From assembly GCF_002261345.1 (NCBI RefSeq), contig NZ_NEVT01000006.1, forward strand, positions 248,001-312,000: a stretch of DNA of 64,000 bases, in the 5' to 3' direction. A program made the translations under genes and the position numbers. The DNA is from Bordetella genomosp. 2 (lineage in GTDB: Bacteria; Pseudomonadota; Gammaproteobacteria; Burkholderiales; Burkholderiaceae_B). Numbering within the stretch: the first letter of the stretch is position 1; the number at the start of each line of letters is the position of its first letter. A model generated the notes under the pieces. That model did no database searches and was not told where the DNA came from. It was given only the letters and a program-made list of their open reading frames with translations. Shown piece after piece: positions 9,817 to 19,111 of the stretch.

Positions 9817-10596
9817 CTAGCGCATGCCGAGCAGCCGCTCGACCTCGCGCGCCAGCGTCACCAGCCGCGGACCAAGATCGGCGGCCCGGGCCTTGTACGG
9901 GCCGTCGCACGACGGCACGCCGCAATTGAAGACGTACAGCAAAGATTCGTGCTGGCGGTACAGCGGCACCGCGAAGCCATAGGCATCGGGGCGCCACTGC
10001 AGGTTGTTGCCGCAGTATCCCTTGCGCTCCAGGTCGCGCTGCGCGCCCGCCAGGGCGGAAACGTGCCGTTCGAATTCGCCCGGATTGGCGACGCGCAACT
10101 GGTTCAGCACCGCGACGCGCTCGGCGTCCGGTACGCGGCTCAGCCAGGCCATGCCGGCCGCGCTGGCCAGCATCGGCAGCGCGGCGCCGATGTCGGGGCG
10201 CGTTTGCAGACGCTCGTTCGAGCGCGCCGTTTCCACATAGACCATTTGCAGCCGGTCCCGCACCACCAGGGATACGGCGCCGCGCGCATGGTCCGCCAGC
10301 TGCTTCATCAGGGGTCGGGCGACCTGGCGGATCTGCATGCTGGCGAGCAGCGGATGGCTCATGGCCAGCACCGAGGCGCCCAGCCGGTAGCGCGCGGTAG
10401 CGGGATCGCGCTGCAAGAAACCCAATTCGACCAGTGTGTGCGTCAGGCGGGCGACGGCGCTGCGCGATAGCCCGGTCTGGTGCGCGAAGTCCTTGTTGGC
10501 CAGCTCTGGCTTGTCGGCCTTGAAACAGGCCAGGATGTCGATGCCATGCGCCAGGGTGCTGGCGAACTGGGTGTCGCGCTCACTGGAGGAACTCAT
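9817..10596 (-). CDS. IclR-family transcriptional regulator (first of tandem pair)
   Basis: 259 residues. The winged helix is at residues 10-65, with recognition helix SRSAVARLTHTLVELGF ending at residue 60. A ligand-binding IclR effector domain follows (VSLVVRDRLQMVYVETA). The start at 10596 has TCCTCC-complementary bases only within the coding start. Its ATG overlaps the stop of the neighbouring upstream IclR gene (10593-11396) by 4 bp, so the two are translated together. The proteins are clearly related along their whole length. Probably controls the divergent acyl-CoA catabolic operon, by position. Confidence 0.88.
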   Translation of the reverse strand: MSSSSERDTQFASTLAHGIDILACFKADKPELANKDFAHQTGLSRSAVARLTHTLVELGFLQRDPATARYRLGASVLAMSHPLLASMQIRQVARPLMKQLADHARGAVSLVVRDRLQMVYVETARSNERLQTRPDIGAALPMLASAAGMAWLSRVPDAERVAVLNQLRVANPGEFERHVSALAGAQRDLERKGYCGNNLQWRPDAYGFAVPLYRQHESLLYVFNCGVPSCDGPYKARAADLGPRLVTLAREVERLLGMR

Positions 10597-11396
10597 GCGC
10601 CGCGCTCCGCCCGTTCGAGCAGGACTTCGACCCGCGCCACCAGTTGCGCCAGCCGTGGGGCAATGCGGCCTTCCAGCTCGCCGGCTTTGAGGCGCGAAGC
10701 CGGCAAGCCGCAATTGAACACCAGAACATGGCCGTCTATCGGGCGGCGCAACGGCACCGCGACGGCATGCACGTCCGAATGCCAGTCGCCCGCGGACAGG
10801 CAATAGCCATGCCGCGCATAGTCGCCGCGGGCGCGTTCCCAGGCCGGCGCATAGCGCTTCCAGCCTGCCGGATCGCGGCTGCGCAAGGCTTGCAGGATAG
10901 GCGTCGCGGTGGCGCTGTCGCACTGGGCCAGCCAGGCGCGCCCCATCGCCGAGGCGAGCAGCGGCAACAAGGCGCCGATATCCGGCCGGAAAGCGATCGC
11001 ATCGTGCCCGCGGCAGGTTTCCAGGTAGACCATGTGCAGGCCGTCGCGCATGCCCAAGGATGCGGAGCCGCCCGCCTGGTCGGCCAGGCGCTTCATGAGG
11101 GGCCGCGCCAGCTGGCGGATTTTCATGCTGGCCAGCAGGGGATAGCTCAACGACAGCACCGCCGGCCCCAGCCGGTAGCGCCGCAGTCTGCCGTCATAGA
11201 GCAACAGGCCGCGCTGCAGCAGCGTATAGGTCAGGCGCGATATGGTGGCCTTGGACAGCCCGGTGCGTTCGGCCAGCTCTTTGTTGCTGAGCGCTGGTTC
11301 GCCGTGGCGGAAGGTTTGCAGCACCGACAGGCCATGGGCCAGGGTAGTGGCGAAAGCGGGGTCCGGGTGGCGCCCGGAAGCGGTGGGGGGTGTCAT
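10593..11396 (-). CDS. IclR-family transcriptional regulator (second of tandem pair)
   Basis: 267 residues. The winged helix lies at residues 15-70 (recognition helix SKATISRLTYTLLQRGL), and the effector domain contains ASLGMRDGLHMVYLETC. It shares the overall pattern of the adjacent IclR protein, such as TTLAHGLSVL against STLAHGIDIL and IRQLARPLMKRLADQA against IRQVARPLMKQLADHA. This points to tandem duplication followed by divergence. It faces the acyl-CoA dehydrogenase gene at 11554 across 157 bp that hold a perfect inverted repeat (11464-11502), its likely operator. Confidence 0.88.
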   Translation of the reverse strand: MTPPTASGRHPDPAFATTLAHGLSVLQTFRHGEPALSNKELAERTGLSKATISRLTYTLLQRGLLLYDGRLRRYRLGPAVLSLSYPLLASMKIRQLARPLMKRLADQAGGSASLGMRDGLHMVYLETCRGHDAIAFRPDIGALLPLLASAMGRAWLAQCDSATATPILQALRSRDPAGWKRYAPAWERARGDYARHGYCLSAGDWHSDVHAVAVPLRRPIDGHVLVFNCGLPASRLKAGELEGRIAPRLAQLVARVEVLLERAERGA

Positions 11397-11463
11397 TGCC
11401 AGGCTGGCCCGGGAGTTCTCCTGCCTGGAATGATAGCCGCCGCGCGCGTCGTTGTGTTCAAGA

Positions 11464-11502
11464 TATCAAAACAACCGTCTCGGATCTGCACGCGTTTTGA
11501 TA
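11464..11502. promoter_or_regulatory. Inverted repeat, likely IclR operator
   Basis: TATCAAAAC at 11464-11472 and its exact complement GTTTTGATA at 11494-11502 are separated by 21 bp, placing the arm centres 30 bp apart, about three helical turns. The pair sits in the middle of the divergent region between the IclR pair and the acyl-CoA dehydrogenase gene. Binding by one or both IclR proteins is inferred from position. Confidence 0.6.
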
Positions 11503-11553
11503 GTCTGCCAGGCATCGACGCCACCGGCGCTTGCCGCCACAGGACCAGGCAGA

Positions 11554-12720
11554 ATGATCAGAGATCCCGACAGCTTTTCCGCATTTCTCGACTCGTTGCG
11601 GTGCTTCGTGCGCGAGCGCCTGGTGCCGCGCGAAGCCGAAGTGGCGCGCGCCGACGCCGTGCCGGACGACCTGGTGCGCGAGATGGCCGGCCAGCACATG
11701 TTCGGCTATTCGATTCCGGCCGAGTACGGCGGCCTGGGGCTGACCACCGAGGAGCTGGTGCTGGCGGCGCTGGAGCTGTCGCAGTGCTCGGTGGCGTTCC
11801 GCGCCCGCGTCGGCACCAACACCGGTATCGGTTCAGAGGCGCTGGTTGCCGACGGAACCGCGCAGCAGAAGGCGCGCTATCTGCCGCGCCTGGCCTCGGG
11901 CGAAATCACCGGCTCGTTCGCCCTGACCGAGCCGCAGGCCGGATCGGACGCCACCGCGCTGCAGACCACGGCCCGCCGCGACGGCGATGCCTATGTGCTG
12001 AATGGCGAAAAATGCTTCATCACCAATGCGCCGCTGGCCGGCCTGTTCACGGTGATGGCGCGTACGGACGCGTCGCAAGCCGGCGCCGCCGGGATATCGG
12101 CGTTCCTCGTCGAGCGCGGCACGCCCGGCCTGGCCACCGGGCCGGCGTACGACAAGATGGGCCAGGCCGGCTCGCCCGTATCCTCGGTGCATTTCAGCGA
12201 TTGCCGGGTGCCGGCCGGGAATCTGATCGGCGGCCAGGAAGGCATGGGCTTCAAGACCGCCATGAAAGTCTTGAACAAGCAGCGCGTCCACCTGGCGGCG
12301 CTGTGCGTGGGGCCCGCCATACGCATGCTGGACGACGCGATGGCATTTGTGGCCGAGCGTCGCCAGTTCGGCCGGCCGCTGATGGATTTCCAGTTGATCC
12401 AGGCCATGATCGCCGATTGCCAGACCGAGATCCACGCCGCGCGCGCATTGGTGCTGCAAACGGCGCGCGAGCGCGACGAGGGAAAGGATGTCACGCTCGC
12501 GGCGTCGATGTGCAAGTACTTCGCATCCGAAATGTGCGGCCGCGTGGCCGACCGCTGCGTCCAGATGCACGGCGGATATGGCTATGTCGCCGACTACGCG
12601 GTGGAACGCTTCTATCGCGATGTCAGGCTGTTCCGCCTCTACGAAGGCACCAGCCAGATCCACCAATTGACGATTGCCCGGCAGACGCTGACGCGCGCCG
12701 GATACTCGCCGGCCCGCTGA
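11554..12720 (+). CDS. Acyl-CoA dehydrogenase
   Basis: 388 residues with the three-part ACAD fold: N-terminal helices, the beta-domain ([19 protein letters not shown], then [10 protein letters not shown]), and the C-terminal helices. The signature [14 protein letters not shown] is followed by YEGTSQIHQ, where Glu364 occupies the usual catalytic-base position of short- and medium-chain enzymes. It should introduce the alpha-beta double bond in an acyl-CoA and pass electrons to ETF. It is the first gene of the operon controlled from the divergent IclR side. The substrate is unknown. Confidence 0.9.
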   Translation: MIRDPDSFSAFLDSLRCFVRERLVPREAEVARADAVPDDLVREMAGQHMFGYSIPAEYGGLGLTTEELVLAALELSQCSVAFRARVGTNTGIGSEALVADGTAQQKARYLPRLASGEITGSFALTEPQAGSDATALQTTARRDGDAYVLNGEKCFITNAPLAGLFTVMARTDASQAGAAGISAFLVERGTPGLATGPAYDKMGQAGSPVSSVHFSDCRVPAGNLIGGQEGMGFKTAMKVLNKQRVHLAALCVGPAIRMLDDAMAFVAERRQFGRPLMDFQLIQAMIADCQTEIHAARALVLQTARERDEGKDVTLAASMCKYFASEMCGRVADRCVQMHGGYGYVADYAVERFYRDVRLFRLYEGTSQIHQLTIARQTLTRAGYSPAR

Positions 12721-12778
12721 GCGGCATCCAGGGGCCGCATCCACGACATACAAGACGGCCCTCCACCAGGAGACAAGC

Positions 12779-13751
12779 ATGAAAAGATTGGCAAAATGGG
12801 TTGCCGGCACCGCCGTGGCGCTGTCGGCGGCATGGCCCGGCCTGGCCGCCGCGGCCTATCCGGAGCGTCCCATCCGTTTGATCGTGCCGTTTGCGCCGGG
12901 CGGCTCGACCGACATTCTGGGGCGGCTCCTGGCGGACGCCTTGCCGCCCATCCTGGGCCAGCCCGTGATCGTCGAGAACAAACCGGGCGCCGGGGGGCAA
13001 TATCGGCGGCGACATCGTGGCGCGGGCCGAACCGGACGGCTACACGCTGCTGCTCGCAGCCGCGGGCCCGACCGTGATCAATCCGAGCCTGTACCGGGAC
13101 ATGCCGTTCGACCCGGCCAGGGACCTGGCGCCGATCAGCTGCATCACCCGCGAACACAACCTGATGGCGGTCGGGCAGTCGGTGCCCGCTGCGACGCTGG
13201 GCGAGTTTCTCGATTATGCCCGCTCCAACCCCGGCAAACTGTCGTTCGGCTCGCCCGGCAACGGCTCGCCGGCGCAATTGGCCGGCGAATTGCTCAAGCA
13301 GAAGACCGGCATCCAGATGGAACATGTGCCCTACAAGGGCACCGGCCCGGCCGTGACGGACCTGATCGCCGGCCATATCGCCGTCATGATCGACAACATG
13401 CCGGCGCTGTTGCCGCACGTCCAGGCCGGACGGCTGCGCGCGCTGGCGGTGCCCAGCGATACGCGGGCCGCCGCCGCGCCGGATATCCCGACGTTCCAGG
13501 AAGCCGGCGTGCCGGATTTCGTGGTCATGGCGTGGAAGGGCTTGATGGCGCCGGCCGGGACACCGGACGCGGTGGTCGAGCGCCTGAGCGCCGCGATTTC
13601 CCAGGCGCTGGCCGACCCGAAGCTGCGCGAGCGACTGCAGGCCATGGGCGCGGAGCCGCTGGGCAGCACGCCGCAGCAGTTCGCCCAGCAGATCGCGTCG
13701 GAAACCGCCTGGTGGCGCGAGCTGGTGCAATCCACCGGGACCCGGATCTAG
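12779..13751 (+). pseudogene. Bug/TctC-family periplasmic solute receptor, +1 frameshift at a G6 run
   Basis: The start [19 protein letters not shown] is a signal peptide and is followed by [19 protein letters not shown] and [10 protein letters not shown], the Bug-family N-terminus. At bases 12992-12997 there are six G, after which the original frame becomes Arg-rich nonsense. The matching sequence continues in another frame from [19 protein letters not shown] to [13 protein letters not shown]. With five G the two parts join as [19 protein letters not shown], an intact receptor of about 323 residues. So the gene is either broken, phase-variable, or carries a sequence error. It lies 58 bp after the acyl-CoA dehydrogenase and 12 bp before a second Bug gene. 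Confidence 0.85.
12992..12997 (+). repeat. G6 homopolymer at the frameshift in the first Bug gene
   Basis: Six consecutive G. Deleting one G restores the full Bug reading frame. See the Bug pseudogene entry. Confidence 0.85.
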
Positions 13752-13763
13752 TAAGGGGCACGC

Positions 13764-14735
13764 ATGAGACTCTCGCGATTCAAACCCTGGGCCTTGGCCT
13801 GCGCGGGGCTGTTGCTGGCGGCGGCCGGCAGCGCCGCCGCCGCGTATCCGGAGCAGCCGATACGGCTCATCGTCCCTTATGCCGCCGGCGGCGGCACCGA
13901 CACGGCGGCGCGCATGCTGGCCAAGAAGCTTGCGCCGCGCCTCGGGCAGCCCGTCCTGGTCGAGAACAAGCCCGGCGGCGCCACCCAGATCGGCACGGCC
14001 TATGTGGCGCGCGCCAGGCCCGACGGCTATACCTTGTTGATGGGCACCGCCAATCTGGCGACCAATGCCGTGCTGTACCGGAACCTGCCCTACGACGTCG
14101 CCCGGGACTTGACGCCAGTGGCCTGGGCGACCGATGTGCCGGTGTATGTGCTGGCACTGGCCGGCGCCGGCATTGTCGACCTGGCCAGCCTGCGGCGGGC
14201 CGCGGGCCAGGGCACGGGCCTGGCTTACGCCACCGCCGGAGTCGGCAGCATCCCGCATCTGGCCGCCGAGATGTTCGCGCACCAGTTCGGGATGCCATTG
14301 CGGCACATTCCGTACAAGGGTAGCGCCGAGGCCGTTGCGGCGCTGGCCGGCGGCCAGGTGCCGCTCAGCTTCGACAACCTGCCGCCGGTGCGCGCGCAGA
14401 TCGAGGCGGGCCGCGTCGTCCCGCTGGCCATCGCCGCCGCGCGGCGCAATCCGCTGCTGCCCGAAGTGCCGACGCTCGCCGAGTGGGGATACCCGCTGGA
14501 GGCGTCGTCCTGGTGGGGCGTCATGGCGCCGGCTGGCACGCCCGCGGACATCGTCGAGACCTTGAACCGGCACATCGACGCGGTACTGGCCGACCCCGAG
14601 GTCCGCGAGTACTTCGTGCAGCAGGGCATGCAGCCCATGGGCGGCGCCCCCGGCGAGTTCGGCCGGCACATTGTGGAAGAGACGCGCAAATGGCGCGCAG
14701 CCGTCGAGCAGGCGGGAGTGCGGGTGACGCAATGA
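13764..14735 (+). CDS. Bug/TctC-family periplasmic solute receptor
   Basis: 323 residues, the usual length of the family. The signal peptide ends near [11 protein letters not shown]. The family blocks are [64 protein letters not shown] and [18 protein letters not shown]. Bug proteins capture small carboxylates or amides for tripartite tricarboxylate or other transport; no TctA/TctB membrane genes lie nearby, so it is an orphan receptor. The stop overlaps the start of the next acyl-CoA dehydrogenase gene by ATGA coupling. Its ligand is probably the substrate of this operon. Confidence 0.9.
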   Translation: MRLSRFKPWALACAGLLLAAAGSAAAAYPEQPIRLIVPYAAGGGTDTAARMLAKKLAPRLGQPVLVENKPGGATQIGTAYVARARPDGYTLLMGTANLATNAVLYRNLPYDVARDLTPVAWATDVPVYVLALAGAGIVDLASLRRAAGQGTGLAYATAGVGSIPHLAAEMFAHQFGMPLRHIPYKGSAEAVAALAGGQVPLSFDNLPPVRAQIEAGRVVPLAIAAARRNPLLPEVPTLAEWGYPLEASSWWGVMAPAGTPADIVETLNRHIDAVLADPEVREYFVQQGMQPMGGAPGEFGRHIVEETRKWRAAVEQAGVRVTQ

Positions 14736-15937
14736 ACGGGATGAAAACCACGACAGAGCGGGGCTACGCCGGCGATATCGACCAGTTGCGGGCGCGCGTG
14801 CGCCGCTTCGTCGAGGAAGCGGCCATTCCGCTCGAATCGCCGGCGTTGGCGCACGATGTGGCGGCCCTGGATGCGGCTATCGCGCAGTTGCGCAAGCGGG
14901 CGCGCGATGACGGCATCTACGCGCCGCAGTTGCCGCCGCGCTGGGGCGGCCTGGGACTGGACTGGCGACAGTGCGTCGCGGTTCTGGAAGAGGCGGGGCG
15001 CGGGTTCCTGGCGCCGGCGGCCATGAACTGCGCGCCGCCGGACCAGCCCAACATGCTGACCTTGCTGGCCATTGGCAGCGCGGCGCAGCAGGCGCGCTAC
15101 CTGGGGCCGTTGGCGCGCGGCGAAGCCCGCGCCTGTTTCGCCATGACCGAGCCGTCGCCGGGCGCGGGTTCTGATCCCGCCATGCTGGCTACCCGGGCCG
15201 AGCGGCGGGGCGGCCGCTGGGTGCTCAACGGCCGCAAGATGTTCATCAGCGGCGGCGTGGGCGCGGCCTTTGCCCTGGTGCTGGCGCGCACCGATGCCGG
15301 CGCGAGCCTGTTCATCGTCAACGCCGATGCGCCGGGCTATCGCGTGGTTCGCGATATCGGCATGGCGACCGGATACCAGGTGGGCGGCCATGCCGAGATC
15401 CTGCTGCAGGACTGCGAGGTAGGCGACGAGGCTCTGCTGGGCGAGCCGGGCAGGGGCTTCGAGTATGCCCAACTGCGGCTGGAGCCGGCGCGGCTGTCGC
15501 ACTGCATGCGCTATATCGGCCGCGCCGCCCGGGCGCTGGAGCTGGCGCAGGGCTACGTGCAGCAGCGGGAATCCTTCGGCGCCCGGCTGGCCGACCTGCA
15601 GCAGGTGCAGGCCATGGTCGCCGATTCGCACATCGACCTGCATGCCAGCCGGCTCATGACAGCCGATTGCGCGGCGGCGCTGGACGCCGGCCGCTCGGTC
15701 AAGCACTTGTCGTCGATGACCAAGGTCTTCGTGTCCGAGGCCGTCAATCGCGTCGCCGACCGGGCCGTGCAGATGATGGGCGCGCTGGGCGTTTCCGACG
15801 AGACACCGGTGTCGATGATCTGGCGCGAATTACGGCCGTTCCGCATCTATGACGGCGCCAACGAACTGCACCGGGCGACCCTGGCGCGGCGCATCCTGCG
15901 CCCGGCGTCGCCGCTTCTCTCCACAGGAAAATCATGA
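14732..15937 (+). CDS. Acyl-CoA dehydrogenase (ACAD10/11-like)
   Basis: 401 residues. The FAD/substrate beta-domain shows CFAMTEPSPGAGSDPAML and LNGRKMFISGG. The C-terminal motif reads RIYDGANELHR, so Asp374 stands where most family members have the catalytic Glu; a comparable DG-x-x-E-hH motif occurs in the ACAD10/11 branch, which suggests an unusual substrate such as a hydroxylated or branched acyl-CoA. It starts inside the end of the Bug gene (ATGA) and overlaps the next gene by 4 bp. The operon thus has two acyl-CoA dehydrogenases of different types. Confidence 0.87.
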   Translation: MNGMKTTTERGYAGDIDQLRARVRRFVEEAAIPLESPALAHDVAALDAAIAQLRKRARDDGIYAPQLPPRWGGLGLDWRQCVAVLEEAGRGFLAPAAMNCAPPDQPNMLTLLAIGSAAQQARYLGPLARGEARACFAMTEPSPGAGSDPAMLATRAERRGGRWVLNGRKMFISGGVGAAFALVLARTDAGASLFIVNADAPGYRVVRDIGMATGYQVGGHAEILLQDCEVGDEALLGEPGRGFEYAQLRLEPARLSHCMRYIGRAARALELAQGYVQQRESFGARLADLQQVQAMVADSHIDLHASRLMTADCAAALDAGRSVKHLSSMTKVFVSEAVNRVADRAVQMMGALGVSDETPVSMIWRELRPFRIYDGANELHRATLARRILRPASPLLSTGKS

Positions 15938-16932
15938 GCATCCCGCCGTTTCTCGCCTACCGGTTGCATGCGCCGGCCTCCGGCACGCGTCCGGCCGGCC
16001 GCTTCGAGACCCTGGGCATCGATGATCTCTCGCCGGGCGAGGTCGTCATACGGGTGGCGTATGCCGGCCTCAATTACAAAGACGCCCTGGCCGCGGCGGG
16101 AGAGGGGCGCATCATCCGCGCCTATCCGCGCATCGGCGGCATCGACCTGACCGGGCGGGTGGTCGCCTCGGGCAGCGACGCCGTGGCGACGGGGCAGGAA
16201 GTCATCGTGCACGGCTTCGGCATCGGGGTCGATTGCGACGGCGGCTACGCCGAATATGCCCGCGTGCCGGCCGACTGGGTCATGCCATTGCCGCCGGGCC
16301 TGGGCCTGCGCGACGCCTGCGTCCTGGGCGCCGCCGGCTATACCGCCGGCCTGGCGTTGCACTGGATGGAACACAGCGGCCTGGCGCCGGCGCAAGGCGA
16401 GGTGCTGGTAACCGGCGCGACCGGCGGGGTGGGCAGCATCGCGGTCGACATGTTCAGCCAGTGCGGTTATCGCGTATGCGCCATGTCGGGCAAGCCCGAT
16501 GCCGTCGAGTACTTGCGGGGTCTGGGCGCCGCCGAAGTGCTCGCGCCGGCGCCCGCGCCGGCGTCCGGGGCCAAGCCGCTCGACAGCGCGCGCTGGGCCG
16601 GCGTGGTCGACTCCGTGGGAGGCGAGGTGCTGGCGCGCGCCCTGAGCGCGCTCAAGCCCGAGGGCATTGCCGCGGCCTTCGGGAATGCGGGCGGCATGCA
16701 ACTGCCGACCACTGTGCTGCCGTTCATCCTGCGCGGCGTCAAGCTGCTGGGCATCAACGCCAATAGTCCCATGCCCCTGCGCCGGCAGGTCTGGGGCAAG
16801 ATCGCCACCCGCTACCGGCCCGCCCGCCTCGACGCGATCGCGCATGTCATCGAGCCCGCCGCGTTGCCGCAGTCGCTCGACGCCATGCTGCGGCGAGCCA
16901 GCCGCGGCCGCACTGTCGTCGATTTTTCCTGA
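15934..16932 (+). CDS. Zinc-free medium-chain reductase, YhdH/AcuI (acrylyl-CoA reductase) family
   Basis: 332 residues of the MDR superfamily. The N-terminal part has YAGLNYKDALAAAGEGRI and RIGGIDLTGRVVASGSD, hallmark blocks of the YhdH/AcuI branch. A Rossmann motif VTGATGGVGSIAVDMF follows, then NSPMPLRRQVWGKIATRY near the end. Family members reduce acrylyl-CoA to propionyl-CoA with NADPH. Here it could reduce a short unsaturated acyl-CoA made in the same operon. It overlaps the acyl-CoA dehydrogenase gene by 4 bp and is 20 bp from the next gene. Confidence 0.85.
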   Translation: MSIPPFLAYRLHAPASGTRPAGRFETLGIDDLSPGEVVIRVAYAGLNYKDALAAAGEGRIIRAYPRIGGIDLTGRVVASGSDAVATGQEVIVHGFGIGVDCDGGYAEYARVPADWVMPLPPGLGLRDACVLGAAGYTAGLALHWMEHSGLAPAQGEVLVTGATGGVGSIAVDMFSQCGYRVCAMSGKPDAVEYLRGLGAAEVLAPAPAPASGAKPLDSARWAGVVDSVGGEVLARALSALKPEGIAAAFGNAGGMQLPTTVLPFILRGVKLLGINANSPMPLRRQVWGKIATRYRPARLDAIAHVIEPAALPQSLDAMLRRASRGRTVVDFS

Positions 16933-16952
16933 AACCGATTCCGCCACCAGCC

Positions 16953-19052
16953 ATGACCTCGCGCGCAGAGCTTTCCCGTCTATTTCATCCTCGCAGCATT
17001 GCCGTCGTCGGCGCGTCCGCCGCGCCCAACAAGATCGGCGCGATGCCGCTGACGCTGCTGCGCCGCCACGGCTATGCGGGGCGCATCGTGCCGGTGAACC
17101 CGCGCGGCGGGACCATTCTGGACTTGCCCGCATGTCCGGACCTGGCCGCTCTGGCCGAGCCGGTGGACTTGGCTATTCTGGCCGTGCCCGCGGAGCACGC
17201 CGCCGACGCGCTGGCCCGGGCGCGCCCGGGCCAGGTGGCGGGGGCAGTGGTGTTCACCTCCGGCTATGCCGAGACCGGCGAGGCGGGCAGGGCCCGCCAG
17301 GCGCGCCTGGAGGCCGTCGCGCGCGAGCGCGGCATCCGCTTGCTGGGGCCCAACTGCCTGGGCTTCATGAACGTGCGCGAGCAGGTTTACGCGACCTTCT
17401 CGCCGGCGCCCATGAACGGCACCGTCGCCGCCGGCGACATCGGCATGGTTTCGCAGAGCGGCGCGTTCGGGGCCTATGCCTACAGCATGGCGCGGGAACG
17501 CGGGCTGGGGCTGTCATACTGGATCAGTACCGGCAATGAAGCGGATCTCGACGTGTCGGACTGCATCACATGGCTGGTCGACGATCCCCATACTCGCGTC
17601 ATCATGGTGTACATGGAAGGCTGCCGTGACGGCGCGAAGCTGCGCCACGCCCTGGCGGCGGCCAGCCAGGCCGGCAAGGCCGTGGTGGTGGCGAAGATCG
17701 GCCGCACCGCCGCCGGCGCCCAGGCGGCAGCCTCGCACACGGCCGCCCTGGCCGGCGACGACGCGGTCTACGACGCACTGTTCCGCCAATACGGCGTGGC
17801 GCGCGCGCACACGATCGACGAGTTCTTCAACCTGGGCTACGCGCTGAGCGCCTGGCCGCAGCGGCCGGCCGGCCGCCGGCTGGGCATCATCACGATTTCC
17901 GGCGGGGTGGGCGCGCTGATGGCCGATGACGCGCAGGACGCCGGGCTGATGTTGCCCGAGCCAGCGCAGTCCGTCCGTGACCGGCTGTTGGCGCGCGTGC
18001 CTTTCGCCAGCGCGCGCAACCCGGTGGATGTGACCGGCCAGGCAGTGGCCGAGCCCGGCCTGTTGCTGGAGACGGCCGACGGGATGCTCGCCGGAGGCAC
18101 CTATGACGCCCTGGCGGTGTTCCTGGCGGCGGCGGGCTCGCTGGATTCGCTATGGCCGACGTTCGAGTCGTTCGCGCGGGAACTGCGCGAGCGTCATCCC
18201 GCAGTGCCGCTGTCACTGTGCGCGATCTTCCCGCAGGTGCGGCGGCAGGCGCTGGAGGCGCTGGGATGCCCCGTCTTCACCGACCCTAGCGCCGCCATCC
18301 GGACCTTGGGCGCCGTGGCGGTCATGGAAGACGCGGCCGAGCCCGTCGTCATGCCTGAGCGGCAGGCAGCGGCCGCGGAACTGCCCGCCGGCTCCGGCCC
18401 GCTCAACGAAATCGAGGCGCTGGCGCTGGTCCGCCAGGCTGGGATCCCGACGGTGGACGCGCGTCTCGTCGCCAGCGCGGACGAGGCGGTGGCCCAGGCC
18501 GATGCCGTGGGCGGCCCGGTGGCGCTCAAGATCGTGTCGCGCGACATCCTGCACAAATCGGACGTGGGAGGCGTCCGGCTGGCCCTGCAAGGGGCCGGCC
18601 AGGTGCGCGGCGCGCATGCCGGCATCATGGCGGCGGTCGGGCAGCAGGCTCCCCAGGCGCGCATCGACGGGGTGCTGGTCGCCCCGATGGCGCCGGCCGG
18701 GGTGGAGTGCATCCTGGGCATGCACCGCGACCCGGTGTTCGGGCCAGTCATCATGTTCGGCCTGGGCGGCGTGTATGTGGAGATCCTGCGCGACATCAGT
18801 TTCCGCCTGGCGCCGTTCGGGCATGCCCAGGCCCGCGCCATGATCGCCGGGCTGCGAACATACCCGCTGCTGTGCGGCGCGCGGGGTGCGCCGCCCTGCG
18901 ACGTGGAGGCCCTGGCCGACGCCCTGGTGGCGTTCGCCGCGCTGGCGCACGCGGCGCCGGACCGCATCGAGTCGATCGAGATCAATCCGTTGCTGGCGCT
19001 GCCGCGCGGACAGGGCGTACTGGCGCTGGATGCGGTGGCCGTCGCGAGCTAG
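16953..19052 (+). CDS. ADP-forming acyl-CoA synthetase, fused alpha and beta subunits
   Basis: 699 residues, the usual length for fused acetate-CoA ligase (ADP-forming) proteins. The N-terminal CoA-binding domain starts LFHPRSIAVVGASAAPNKIG. The phosphohistidine region is likely at ASHTAALAGDDAVYDALF. The C-terminal ATP-grasp domain has VALKIVSRDILHKSDVGGV and ends in IEINPLLALPRG. It interconverts acyl-CoA + ADP + Pi and free acid + CoA + ATP, so it could either activate the substrate or conserve energy at the end of the pathway. It is the last gene of the 11554-19052 operon. Confidence 0.87.
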   Translation: MTSRAELSRLFHPRSIAVVGASAAPNKIGAMPLTLLRRHGYAGRIVPVNPRGGTILDLPACPDLAALAEPVDLAILAVPAEHAADALARARPGQVAGAVVFTSGYAETGEAGRARQARLEAVARERGIRLLGPNCLGFMNVREQVYATFSPAPMNGTVAAGDIGMVSQSGAFGAYAYSMARERGLGLSYWISTGNEADLDVSDCITWLVDDPHTRVIMVYMEGCRDGAKLRHALAAASQAGKAVVVAKIGRTAAGAQAAASHTAALAGDDAVYDALFRQYGVARAHTIDEFFNLGYALSAWPQRPAGRRLGIITISGGVGALMADDAQDAGLMLPEPAQSVRDRLLARVPFASARNPVDVTGQAVAEPGLLLETADGMLAGGTYDALAVFLAAAGSLDSLWPTFESFARELRERHPAVPLSLCAIFPQVRRQALEALGCPVFTDPSAAIRTLGAVAVMEDAAEPVVMPERQAAAAELPAGSGPLNEIEALALVRQAGIPTVDARLVASADEAVAQADAVGGPVALKIVSRDILHKSDVGGVRLALQGAGQVRGAHAGIMAAVGQQAPQARIDGVLVAPMAPAGVECILGMHRDPVFGPVIMFGLGGVYVEILRDISFRLAPFGHAQARAMIAGLRTYPLLCGARGAPPCDVEALADALVAFAALAHAAPDRIESIEINPLLALPRGQGVLALDAVAVAS

Positions 19053-19077
19053 GAGCACTGCAAAAATCGCGGCGCCG

Positions 19078-19100
19078 GATTACATTCACGGCAAATGTAT
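19078..19100. promoter_or_regulatory. Putative cop box upstream of copR
   Basis: GATTACATT begins at 19078, and TACATT (19081-19086) is mirrored by AATGTA (19094-19099) with a 7-bp spacer. The element lies 12 bp before the copR start. GATTACA recurs in the dyad before copA (21149-21168), which supports a shared CopR site, though the spacing of the inverted arms differs. Confidence 0.5.
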
Positions 19101-19111
19101 GAAGGCGAACC

